The notes beneath the pieces were generated by a model. The model did no database searches, was not told where the DNA came from, and saw only the letters and a program-made list of their open reading frames with translations. From an uncultured Rubrivivax sp. (GTDB lineage: Bacteria > Pseudomonadota > Gammaproteobacteria > Burkholderiales > Burkholderiaceae_C), in NCBI GenBank assembly GCA_937975735.1, contig CALJUI010000107.1:1-6098 (forward strand): a stretch of 6,098 bases of DNA, written 5' to 3'. Positions 1 to 5,552 of the stretch are shown here, in pieces; positions within the stretch are counted from its first letter, which is position 1, and the number at the start of each line of letters is the position of its first letter. The translations under genes were made by a program, and so were the position numbers.

Positions 1-442
1 GGCGCTGCCGGCCGACGAGCGCAGCGCGCTCGCGCGCCAGCGCGCCGAGCGGGTCGCCGGCGCCCTCGCCTGGCAGCTCGCCCGCCAGCACCCGGCACGG
101 ATCTGGGAGGCGACCAAGTCCTTGCGCACCATCGACGCGGCGATCGTCGAAGCCGAAGGGCGCGGCGCCGCCCTGGCCCGCGCCCAGCGCGAGGAGCCGC
201 AGCGCTTCGACGGCTTCGATGCCCGCATCGCCGCGCTGGCCCAGCGACTGCAGCTGCAGATCCCGCGCGTCGCGGCGCTGCAGGCCGAACAGCAGCTGGC
301 CCTGCAGGAGATGGCCGTGACCGCATTGACGACTCAGAAGTCGCGGCTGGCCGAGTACGGCGCGCAGGCCCGCTTCGCGGTCGCCCAGCTGCAGGACCGG
401 GCCACCGTGGCCAAGGCGGAGGCTCCCGATGCGGCGCGCTGA
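1..442 (+). CDS. C-terminal part of a helical, coiled-coil-like protein (5' end outside window)
   Basis: The reading frame is open from base 2 to the TGA at 440-442, giving 146 residues with no convincing internal start. It is therefore best read as the 3' end of a larger gene that begins before the window; a TTG at 122 has no good ribosome binding site and lies inside continuous coding sequence. The protein is rich in Ala, Arg, Gln, Glu and Leu, has no membrane segment and looks almost wholly helical. The stretch with ARIAALAQRLQLQ and AALQAEQQLALQ has a heptad-like pattern typical of coiled coils, and the end (LAEYGAQARFAVAQLQDRA) resembles the last helices of TPR-type proteins. The gene overlaps the next one by 14 bp, so the two are very likely co-translated and part of the same envelope complex. 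I cannot name the family: the diagnostic N-terminal part is missing. Confidence 0.75.
   Translation, partial: ALPADERSALARQRAERVAGALAWQLARQHPARIWEATKSLRTIDAAIVEAEGRGAALARAQREEPQRFDGFDARIAALAQRLQLQIPRVAALQAEQQLALQEMAVTALTTQKSRLAEYGAQARFAVAQLQDRATVAKAEAPDAAR
418..422 (+). promoter_or_regulatory. Ribosome binding site of the TPR lipoprotein
   Basis: GGAGG lies 6 nt before the ATG at 429, inside the end of the preceding gene. It supports the start that also gives a proper lipoprotein signal peptide. Confidence 0.7.
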
Positions 443-3400
443 GCTGGCCTTGCTGGTCTCGCTCGGGCTGGCCGGCTGCGCCGGCCCGAAGCGCCCGGCC
501 GACAACGAACCGACGCTCGCGACCCTGGCCGGGCGCCAGGTCAAGGTCTCGCCGGACACCGGCGTGCAGGCCAGCCCCGAGCAGGCGATCGCCGCCTACC
601 GCGAGTTCCTCGCCGCCGCCCCCAACGCCGCCCAGCGCGCCGAGGCGCTGCGCCGCCTGGGCGACCTGGAGATGGACGTCACCGACGAGAAGAGCGCGGT
701 CACCGGCAGCGCGCCCGACTACCGCGCCGCGATCACCCGCTACGCCGAATACCTGAAGGCCTACCCGAAGGACCCCGGCAACCACCGCGTGCTCTACCAG
801 CTGGCGCGTGCGCAGGAGCAAGGGGGTGACCCCGACGGTGCGCTGAAGACGCTCGACCGCCTGGTCGCCGAGTACCCGGGCGCGGCCTCGCTGGACGAGG
901 CCCAGTTCCGCCGCGGCGAACTGCTGTTCACCGCCCGCCGCCACGCCGACGCCGAGCGCGCCTACGCCGCCGTGCTGAAGGCCGAGCCGGCCAGCCTGTT
1001 CCAGGAACGCGCGCTCTTCATGCACGGCTGGTCGCTGTTCAAGCAGGGCCGGCTCGACGAGTCGCTGCACTCCTTCTTCGGCGTTCTCGAGCGCAAGCTC
1101 GGCGCCGAGGACGCCGGCTCGCGCGAGGCGCTGACCCGCGCCGACCGCGAACTGCTCGAGGACACCTTCCGCGTCACCAGCCTGGCGCTGCAGAACCTGC
1201 AGGGCGCGGCGACGATCCCCACCTACGTCACGACGCCGCGCCGCCTGGCCTTCGAGCCGCAGGTCTACAGCCACCTGGGCGAGATGTACCTGAAGCAGGA
1301 GCGCGTCAAGGACGCCGCCGACAGCTTCGCCGCGTTCGCCCGCGTGCGGCCGCTGCATGCCCAGGCACCGGTCTTCCTGTCGCGCGTGATCGAGATCCAC
1401 GAGAAGAACGGCTTCGCGACGCTGGCGCTGCAGTCGAAGAAGGACTACGTCGCCCGCTACGGCCTGGACAGCGAGTTCCGTCGCGCCCACCCGGACGTCT
1501 GGCAGGCCGCCCAGCCCTTCGTCAAGACCCACCTGGCCGAGCTGGCCCGCCACCACCACGCGCTGGCGCAGAAGAGCCGCAGTACCGATGACGTGACCGA
1601 GGCGGTGCGCTGGTACCGCGCCTGGCTGGTCTCGTTCCCGAAGGAGCCCGAGGCGGCGCAGAGCCGCTTCCTGCTCGCCGAACTGCTGTTCGAGAACGCG
1701 CAGTACGCCGACGCGGCGACCGAGTACGAGCAGGTCGCCTACGACTATCCCGTGCACGCGCGCAGCGCCGACGCCGGCTACTCGGTGCTGCTGGCCCAGG
1801 CCAGGCTCGAGGACGCCGCGGCCGACAAGGCGCCGCTGCAGCGCCAGGGCGCGGCGCGCGCGCTGCGTTTCGCCAAGGCCTTCCCGGCCGATCCGCGCAC
1901 CGGCCCGGTGCTGACCAACGCCGCCGAGAAGCTGTTCGCCCTGAAGGACACCGAGGCCGCGATGGCCGTCGCCGACCAGGTGCTGGCATTGCAGCCGCCG
2001 GCCGCCGATCCGCAGCGGCGCATCGCCTGGACCGTGGTCGCGCACGGCAGCTTCGAGCGCGGCGACTACTTGCGCGCCGAGGCCGGCTACAAGCAGGTGC
2101 TGGCATTGACGCCGCCCGCCGACAAGGCCCGCGGCGAACTCGACGAGCGCCTGGCCGCGTCGATCTACAAGCAAGGCGAGGCGGCGCGCGCCGGCGGCAA
2201 CCTGCGCGACGCGGTGGCCCACTTCGACCGCATCGCCGCGCTCGGCTCGGCGACCAGCGTCGTCGCCCCCGCGCAGTACGACGCCGCCGCGGCGCTGATC
2301 GCGCTGAAGGACTGGCCCGGCGCGACCCGCGCGCTGCAGGACTTCCGCCAGCGCCACCCGAACCACCCGCTCGCCGCCGAGGTGCCGGCCAAGCTGGCGC
2401 TGGCCCACCTGGAGCAGCAGCAGTGGGGACCGGCCGCGTCCGAGCTCGAACGCGTGGCGCCGACGCTGACCGATCCCGCCGCCGCGCGCGACGTCCATTG
2501 GCAGGTCGCCGAGCTCTACGCCAAGGCCGGCCAGCGCCCGCAGGCGATGCGCGCCTACGAGCGCTACGTCGCCCGGTACCCGCAGCCGCTGGCCGCGGCG
2601 ATCGACGCGCGCCAGCACCTGGCCGACTTCGCCCGCGACGGCGGCGACCGCAAGGCCGAGCTGAACTGGCTCAAGGCCATCCAGCAGGCCGACCGCAGCG
2701 GCGGCGCCGAACGCACCGACCGCACGCGCACGCTGGCCGCGCGCGCCACGCTGGCGCTGGCCGAGCCGGTGTTCGCCGCCTACCGGCAGGTCCGGCTGGT
2801 CGAGCCGCTGCAGAAGAACCTGAAGCTGAAGAAGGCCAGGCTCGAAGAGGCGCTGCAGGCCTGCGCGGCGCTGTCTGACTACGGCGTCGCCGAGGCGGTC
2901 ACCGCCGCGGCCTTCCAGAGCGCGGCGCTGTACCAGGACTTCGGCCAGGCGATGATGAAGTCCGAGCGGCCGAGACGGCTCACCAAGGCCGCGCTCGAGC
3001 AGTACAACGTGATGCTCGAGGAACAGGCCTATCCCTTCGAGGAGAAGGCGATCGAGCTGCACGAGGCCAACGCCCGCCGCGCCGCCGATGGCGTCTACGA
3101 CGACTGGGTCCGGCGCAGCTTCGAGGCCCTGGCCACGTTGAAGCCGGCGCGCTACGCCAAGGTCGAGCGCGGGGCCCGTGCCGCATCGCTGGCGGAGCAG
3201 GAGGCGCGCACCCCGACCGATGCCCTCGGCTGGACCGCGCTCGGCGTCGCACGGCGCCAGCAGGGCCAGTTCAAGGCCGCCCGCGAGGCCTACGACCAGG
3301 CGCTGGCCCTGCAGCCGGCTCATGCCGACGCGCTGGTCAACCAGGCGATCCTGCACGACCTCTACCTCGGCGAGCGCGCCCGCGCGCTCGAGCTCTACCT

Positions 3401-3515
3401 GCGCTACCTGGCCCTGGTGCCGGCGGGCGACGCCACCGTGTCGAAGTGGGTGGCCGACCTGAAGACGCGCAAGGACCCCGCCATCACCGTCAGCCGCAAG
3501 GAGGGCAGCTCATGA
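429..3515 (+). CDS. Large TPR-repeat outer-membrane lipoprotein (AglT/PglI-like scaffold)
   Basis: This 1028-residue protein is predicted to act as a periplasm-facing scaffold anchored in the outer membrane. It starts with a short signal peptide (Arg2, Arg3, then a hydrophobic run) ending in the lipobox LAGC with Cys17 as the lipidated residue. Position +2 is Ala rather than Asp, which favours Lol-dependent sorting to the outer membrane. Most of the chain is made of degenerate helical repeats of TPR/Sel1 style: roughly residues 50-220, 275-340, 385-450, 505-720, and two near-canonical TPRs at about 930-1000 (ALGVARRQQGQFKAAREAYD, then ALQPAHADALVNQAILHD). Residues about 765-915 do not follow the repeat pattern and hold a distinctive segment, LEEQAYPFEEKAIELHEAN (863-881). 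It precedes motor genes in an operon, as TPR lipoproteins do in Agl/Glt-type clusters. The TPR lipoprotein call is secure; the AglT/PglI relation is inferred from architecture and context. Confidence 0.9.
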   Translation: MRRAELALLVSLGLAGCAGPKRPADNEPTLATLAGRQVKVSPDTGVQASPEQAIAAYREFLAAAPNAAQRAEALRRLGDLEMDVTDEKSAVTGSAPDYRAAITRYAEYLKAYPKDPGNHRVLYQLARAQEQGGDPDGALKTLDRLVAEYPGAASLDEAQFRRGELLFTARRHADAERAYAAVLKAEPASLFQERALFMHGWSLFKQGRLDESLHSFFGVLERKLGAEDAGSREALTRADRELLEDTFRVTSLALQNLQGAATIPTYVTTPRRLAFEPQVYSHLGEMYLKQERVKDAADSFAAFARVRPLHAQAPVFLSRVIEIHEKNGFATLALQSKKDYVARYGLDSEFRRAHPDVWQAAQPFVKTHLAELARHHHALAQKSRSTDDVTEAVRWYRAWLVSFPKEPEAAQSRFLLAELLFENAQYADAATEYEQVAYDYPVHARSADAGYSVLLAQARLEDAAADKAPLQRQGAARALRFAKAFPADPRTGPVLTNAAEKLFALKDTEAAMAVADQVLALQPPAADPQRRIAWTVVAHGSFERGDYLRAEAGYKQVLALTPPADKARGELDERLAASIYKQGEAARAGGNLRDAVAHFDRIAALGSATSVVAPAQYDAAAALIALKDWPGATRALQDFRQRHPNHPLAAEVPAKLALAHLEQQQWGPAASELERVAPTLTDPAAARDVHWQVAELYAKAGQRPQAMRAYERYVARYPQPLAAAIDARQHLADFARDGGDRKAELNWLKAIQQADRSGGAERTDRTRTLAARATLALAEPVFAAYRQVRLVEPLQKNLKLKKARLEEALQACAALSDYGVAEAVTAAAFQSAALYQDFGQAMMKSERPRRLTKAALEQYNVMLEEQAYPFEEKAIELHEANARRAADGVYDDWVRRSFEALATLKPARYAKVERGARAASLAEQEARTPTDALGWTALGVARRQQGQFKAAREAYDQALALQPAHADALVNQAILHDLYLGERARALELYLRYLALVPAGDATVSKWVADLKTRKDPAITVSRKEGSS
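3498..3505 (+). promoter_or_regulatory. Strong ribosome binding site deciding the start of the small exported protein
   Basis: AAGGAGGG sits 6 nt before the ATG at 3512, inside the 3' end of the TPR gene. It selects 3512 over an in-frame ATG at 3446, which would add 22 residues in front of a well-formed signal peptide. Confidence 0.75.
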
Positions 3516-3820
3516 AGCCGCTCGCCGCCGGCGCGCTGCTGCTCGCGATCGCCGCCCCGGCATTCGCGCAGGACCGCGCCGACATCGACCGCACCCAGAT
3601 CATCGGCAACCGCGAATTGCCCAAGGTGCTCTACATCGTGCCGTGGAAGAAACCGCTGCCCGGCGAGCTGTCGTCGCGGCCGCCGGTCAGCGTGGTCGAC
3701 GAGGCGCTCGCGCCGCTCGATCGCGAGGAATTCCGCCGCCAGGTCGGCTACAGCACGCAGCTCAAGAGCCGAAACACCCCCGTCACCCCGTCGTCCGTCG
3801 CCAAGGAGAGCCTGAAATGA
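3512..3820 (+). CDS. Small exported periplasmic protein of unknown function
   Basis: The 102-residue product begins with a clear Sec signal peptide: Lys2, a hydrophobic core (LAAGALLLAIAAPAFA) and a cleavage site after AFA, between Ala19 and Gln20. The mature part is about 83 residues, with no lipobox and no second membrane segment, so it should be soluble in the periplasm. Its most conspicuous stretch is IIGNRELPKVLYIVPWKKPL (about 32-51), followed by a charged region with Pro residues. I do not recognise a Pfam family. Its start overlaps the stop of the TPR lipoprotein (ATGA, 3512-3515), and its stop overlaps the start of the TolQ-like gene in the same way. It is therefore probably made in step with both and likely links the TPR scaffold to the inner-membrane motor. 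That role is inferred from position only. Confidence 0.85.
   Translation: MKPLAAGALLLAIAAPAFAQDRADIDRTQIIGNRELPKVLYIVPWKKPLPGELSSRPPVSVVDEALAPLDREEFRRQVGYSTQLKSRNTPVTPSSVAKESLK
3803..3808 (+). promoter_or_regulatory. Ribosome binding site of the TolQ/ExbB-like gene
   Basis: AAGGAG lies 8 nt before the ATG at 3817. A second ATG two codons later (3823) is possible, but the spacing and the ATGA overlap favour 3817. Confidence 0.7.
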
Positions 3821-4479
3821 GTATGTTCGATTACGCCGTGAAGTTCGTCCAGGACTCCGGCATGTTCATCTACATCAGCATGCTGATCATGGCGGTCGGC
3901 CTGTCGATCGCCATCGAGCGCCACCTGTTCCTGCGCCGCACCCGCGCCGAGAACCGCCGCTTGTGGGAGCAGATGCTGCCGATGCTGCAGGGCGGCAAGT
4001 TCAAGGAGGTGCACGGCGTCGCCCAGGCCTCGCACGCGGCGATCGGCAAGATCGTCCACAACGGCCTGTCGCGCATGCAGAGCGCGCGCCGCCGCGAGGA
4101 CATCGACGCGGCGATGGAGGAAGGCATGATGGAGATCGTGCCGCGGCTCGAGAAGCGCACGCACTACATCGCGACCTTCGCCAACGTGATCACGCTGGTC
4201 GGTCTGCTCGGCACCATCATCGGCCTGATCAAGGGCTTCACCGCGGTGGCCCAGGTCGACCCGGCGAGCAAGGCCGAGATGCTGGCCTCGAGCATCTCGA
4301 TCGCGATGAACAACACCGCCTTCGCGCTGATGGTCGCGATCCCCTTCCTGCTGATCCACGCGTTCCTTCAGGCCCGCACGACCGAGATCGTCGACGGACT
4401 GGAAGCCGCCAAGATCAGCTTCCTGAACCTGGTTCAGCGCCTGGCCTCCGAGCCGGTGAACCAGCGCACCGCCGGCTGA
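3817..4479 (+). CDS. MotA/TolQ/ExbB-family proton channel subunit (AglR-like)
   Basis: This 220-residue inner-membrane protein is the channel-forming stator partner of ExbD/TolR-like proteins and uses the proton gradient to drive mechanical work. It has the family topology: TM1 at about 15-36, a large cytoplasmic loop rich in charged residues (about 37-115), TM2 at about 118-142 and TM3 at about 160-184, then a short cytoplasmic tail. TM2 carries the hallmark LVGLLGTIIGLI, with Thr133 in the place of the conserved TM2 Thr of ExbB/TolQ. TM3 carries NNTAFALMVAIPF, with Thr167 matching the conserved TM3 Thr and the usual VAIP motif after it. The length fits TolQ/ExbB. The ATGA overlap with the preceding small exported gene and the two ExbD-like genes that follow make it part of a dedicated motor, like AglR with AglQ/AglS in Myxococcus. 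A Tol-Pal role is unlikely, as no tolA, tolB or pal is seen and two ExbD genes follow. Confidence 0.95.
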   Translation: MSMFDYAVKFVQDSGMFIYISMLIMAVGLSIAIERHLFLRRTRAENRRLWEQMLPMLQGGKFKEVHGVAQASHAAIGKIVHNGLSRMQSARRREDIDAAMEEGMMEIVPRLEKRTHYIATFANVITLVGLLGTIIGLIKGFTAVAQVDPASKAEMLASSISIAMNNTAFALMVAIPFLLIHAFLQARTTEIVDGLEAAKISFLNLVQRLASEPVNQRTAG

Positions 4480-4484
4480 CCATG
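4476..4484 (+). repeat. Left copy of 9-bp direct repeat flanking the intergenic element
   Basis: CTGACCATG covers the TolQ-like stop codon and an ATG 2 nt after it. The same 9 bases recur at 4586-4594, where they cover a TGA and the true start of the first ExbD gene. The two copies are exactly 110 bp apart. Confidence 0.8.
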
Positions 4485-4589
4485 AGCCCCCACGCTCACA
4501 TTCGTTCGCTGCCCCCAGGCCCCCTCGGGGGCCCCTTCGTGGCCCTGGGGGCGCAGGCCCTCCTTGGGGCGGCCCGGCGGAGGGCCTGA
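4485..4589. repeat. GC-rich palindromic REP-like intergenic element
   Basis: This stretch separates two genes that would otherwise be 2 bp apart and is unlike the flanking coding sequence. It has two parts. The first is a nested palindrome: an outer stem GCCCCCAGG at 4511-4519 with CCTGGGGGC at 4544-4552, and an inner GGCCCCC at 4518-4524 with GGGGGCC at 4527-4533. The second is a 10-bp perfect stem, 4554-4563 with 4579-4588. The block order (CCCCCACGCTCAC, TTCGTTCGCTGCCCCC, a C-run/G-run palindrome, CCTTGGGGCGGCCCGGCGG) matches a dispersed repeat I recall from many Burkholderiales genomes. That family assignment is from memory; the hairpins and the boundaries are seen directly. Confidence 0.8.
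4554..4588 (+). promoter_or_regulatory. Hairpin covering the ribosome binding site of the first ExbD gene
   Basis: CAGGCCCTCC (4554-4563) and GGAGGGCCTG (4579-4588) pair perfectly over 10 bp with a 15-nt GC-rich loop. The 3' arm contains GGAGG (4579-4583), the only good Shine-Dalgarno for the ATG at 4592 (8 nt spacing). In mRNA the site would be locked in a very stable stem unless a ribosome passes through it. No U-run follows, so it is not a standard intrinsic terminator. Confidence 0.55.
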
Positions 4590-4594
4590 CCATG
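4586..4594 (+). repeat. Right copy of 9-bp direct repeat flanking the intergenic element
   Basis: This second CTGACCATG ends in the start codon of the first ExbD gene. Deleting one repeat copy plus the element (110 bp) would restore a stop-CC-ATG junction between the channel gene and the ExbD gene, matching the tight spacing elsewhere in the operon. Confidence 0.8.
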
Positions 4595-5092
4595 CGCATC
4601 CGCCGCCTGCACAAGAAGCCGGCCGAGCTGGAGGTCACGGCCTTCATCAACCTGATCGTCGTGCTGGTGCCCTTCCTGCTGTCGACCGCGGTGTTCACGC
4701 GGCTGTCGGTGATGGAGCTGTCGCTGCCCGCGGCGGCGGCGCCGGGGCCGGAGGTGCTGAAGGCGGAGAAGCTGCAGCTCGAGGTCGTGATCCGGCCGAA
4801 CGCGATCGAGGTCGGCGACAAGATCGGCGGCCTGATCCAGCGCATCCCCGACACCGACAAGGGCCACGACGTGGCGGCGCTGTCGGCGCTGCTGCAGCAG
4901 GTCAAGGCCAAGTTCCCCGACGAGCGCCAGGCCAGCGTGCTGGCCGAGGTCGACACCCCCTACGAGCAGATCGTGCGCGTGATGGACGCGGTGCGCGAGC
5001 ACCGCCAGGTCCAGGGCAGGGACACCCTGCGCGCCGAGATGTTCCCCGAGATCGCGGTCGGCGACGCGCCGGTCCGCGCGAGGACGCCATGA
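4592..5092 (+). CDS. ExbD/TolR-family protein 1, Asp-to-Asn variant
   Basis: The 166-residue protein has ExbD/TolR topology: a short basic cytoplasmic N-terminus (MRIRRLHKKP), one membrane segment at about 17-36 and a periplasmic domain from about 37 to the end. ExbD-type subunits sit inside the TolQ/ExbB channel and carry the proton on a membrane Asp. Here the matching stretch reads VTAFINLIVVLVPFLL, with Asn20 where that Asp is expected, so this subunit may not carry protons itself. The periplasmic part starts LSVMELSLP and shows the usual mixed strand/helix pattern (KLQLEVVIRPNAIEVGD; VDTPYEQIVRVMDAVREH at about 128-145). The start at 4592 is the first ATG and has GGAGG 8 nt upstream inside the repeat element. 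The stop overlaps the start of the next ExbD gene (ATGA). Family membership is firm in this context; the meaning of Asn20 is inference. Confidence 0.88.
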   Translation: MRIRRLHKKPAELEVTAFINLIVVLVPFLLSTAVFTRLSVMELSLPAAAAPGPEVLKAEKLQLEVVIRPNAIEVGDKIGGLIQRIPDTDKGHDVAALSALLQQVKAKFPDERQASVLAEVDTPYEQIVRVMDAVREHRQVQGRDTLRAEMFPEIAVGDAPVRARTP

Positions 5093-5550
5093 GCCCGATC
5101 CAGAAGCGCGCCCAGCGCGCCGAGCGCAACAAGCAGGGCCTGGACATGAACCTGGTCGCGCTGATCGACATCTTCACGATCCTGCTGTTCTTCCTGCTGT
5201 CCAGCGCCAACGGCATCGAGAGCCTGCCGGCGCAGAAGGGCGTCAAGCTGCCGACCTCGGTCGTCGAGACGACGCCCAAGCTGACGACCATCGTCGCGAT
5301 CAGCGCCGACGAGATCCGCGTCGACGGCCGCATCGTCGCGCGCGTGGCCGACGTGATGGGCGCCGACGGCGACCTGATCGCGCCGCTGCAGTCCGAACTG
5401 ACCGCGGCCCGCGCCCAGCCCGAGGTGTCGAAGACGCTGACGATCATGGGCGACAAGGACATCCCCTACCGATTGCTGCGCAAGGTGATGGTGACCGCGG
5501 CGCAGGCCGAGTTCGTCGACGTCGCCTTCGCGGTGCGCAACGAGGTCTGA
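5089..5550 (+). CDS. ExbD/TolR-family protein 2 with conserved proton-carrying Asp
   Basis: The 153-residue product has a basic cytoplasmic N-terminus (about 1-20), one membrane segment at about 21-40 and a periplasmic domain from about 41 onward. The membrane segment LVALIDIFTILLFFLL contains Asp27 at the canonical ExbD/TolR position, needed for proton flow through the channel in characterised relatives. The periplasmic part shows the usual pattern: KLTTIVAISADEIRVDGRIV (64-83), then a helix, then KTLTIMGDKDIPYRLLRKVM (115-134) and FVDVAFAV near the end, matching the ExbD ending where an Asp-x-x-x-x-Tyr helix precedes the final strand. The start ATG at 5089 overlaps the previous stop, with GAGGA 4 nt upstream. 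It is clearly a divergent paralogue of the gene before it, and the two probably form the rod of the motor together. Compare AglQ/AglS. Confidence 0.93.
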   Translation: MSPIQKRAQRAERNKQGLDMNLVALIDIFTILLFFLLSSANGIESLPAQKGVKLPTSVVETTPKLTTIVAISADEIRVDGRIVARVADVMGADGDLIAPLQSELTAARAQPEVSKTLTIMGDKDIPYRLLRKVMVTAAQAEFVDVAFAVRNEV

Positions 5551-5552
5551 GC

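Larger units (their letters stand above)
4482..4589 (+). other. Intra-element 35-codon open frame linking the TolQ-like stop to the ExbD start
   Basis: An ATG 2 nt after the TolQ-like stop opens a frame of 35 codons that ends in TGA 2 nt before the ATG of the first ExbD gene. The encoded peptide (starting MSPHAHIRSLPPGPLGG) is low-complexity and comes entirely from the palindromic repeat, so a functional protein is unlikely. The frame may matter as a ribosome relay: a ribosome finishing the channel gene could restart here and unfold the hairpin that covers the next ribosome binding site. No good Shine-Dalgarno precedes the ATG, so any translation would depend on reinitiation. Confidence 0.25.

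Noticed and set aside
122..124. TTG start for the first gene
   Set aside because: The frame is open and protein-like all the way to the left edge, and no Shine-Dalgarno precedes the TTG, so the gene more likely starts outside the window.
1522..2106. 194-codon minus-strand frame within the TPR gene
   Set aside because: Its Arg/Ala/Pro-dominated composition is a typical shadow of high-GC coding sequence.
3446..3511. Upstream start for the small exported protein
   Set aside because: It would bury the signal peptide behind 22 polar residues. The 3512 start has a strong AAGGAGGG 6 nt away.
4511..4588. Intrinsic transcription terminator between the channel and ExbD genes
   Set aside because: The hairpins are strong but no T-run follows either, and the downstream genes are co-functional with no promoter of their own visible. 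Partial attenuation cannot be ruled out.
3748..4956. 402-codon open frame on the minus strand
   Set aside because: It lies opposite the TolQ-like and first ExbD genes, which have clear family motifs. The product is rich in His, Arg, Gly and Asp, as expected from reading GC-rich coding DNA on the other strand, and has no domain or proper start signal.
4564..5088. Longer 5' extension of the second ExbD gene starting at 4564
   Set aside because: It would overlap the whole first ExbD gene and add a Gly/Arg/Ala-rich non-protein-like leader. The start at 5089 gives normal ExbD length and a coupled ATGA junction.
3817..5550. Tol-Pal or classical TonB-ExbB-ExbD iron uptake system
   Set aside because: There are two ExbD-like genes with different key residues, a TPR lipoprotein and a small exported protein in the same operon, and no tolA, tolB, pal or receptor gene in view. 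The neighbourhood fits an Agl/Glt-type machine better.
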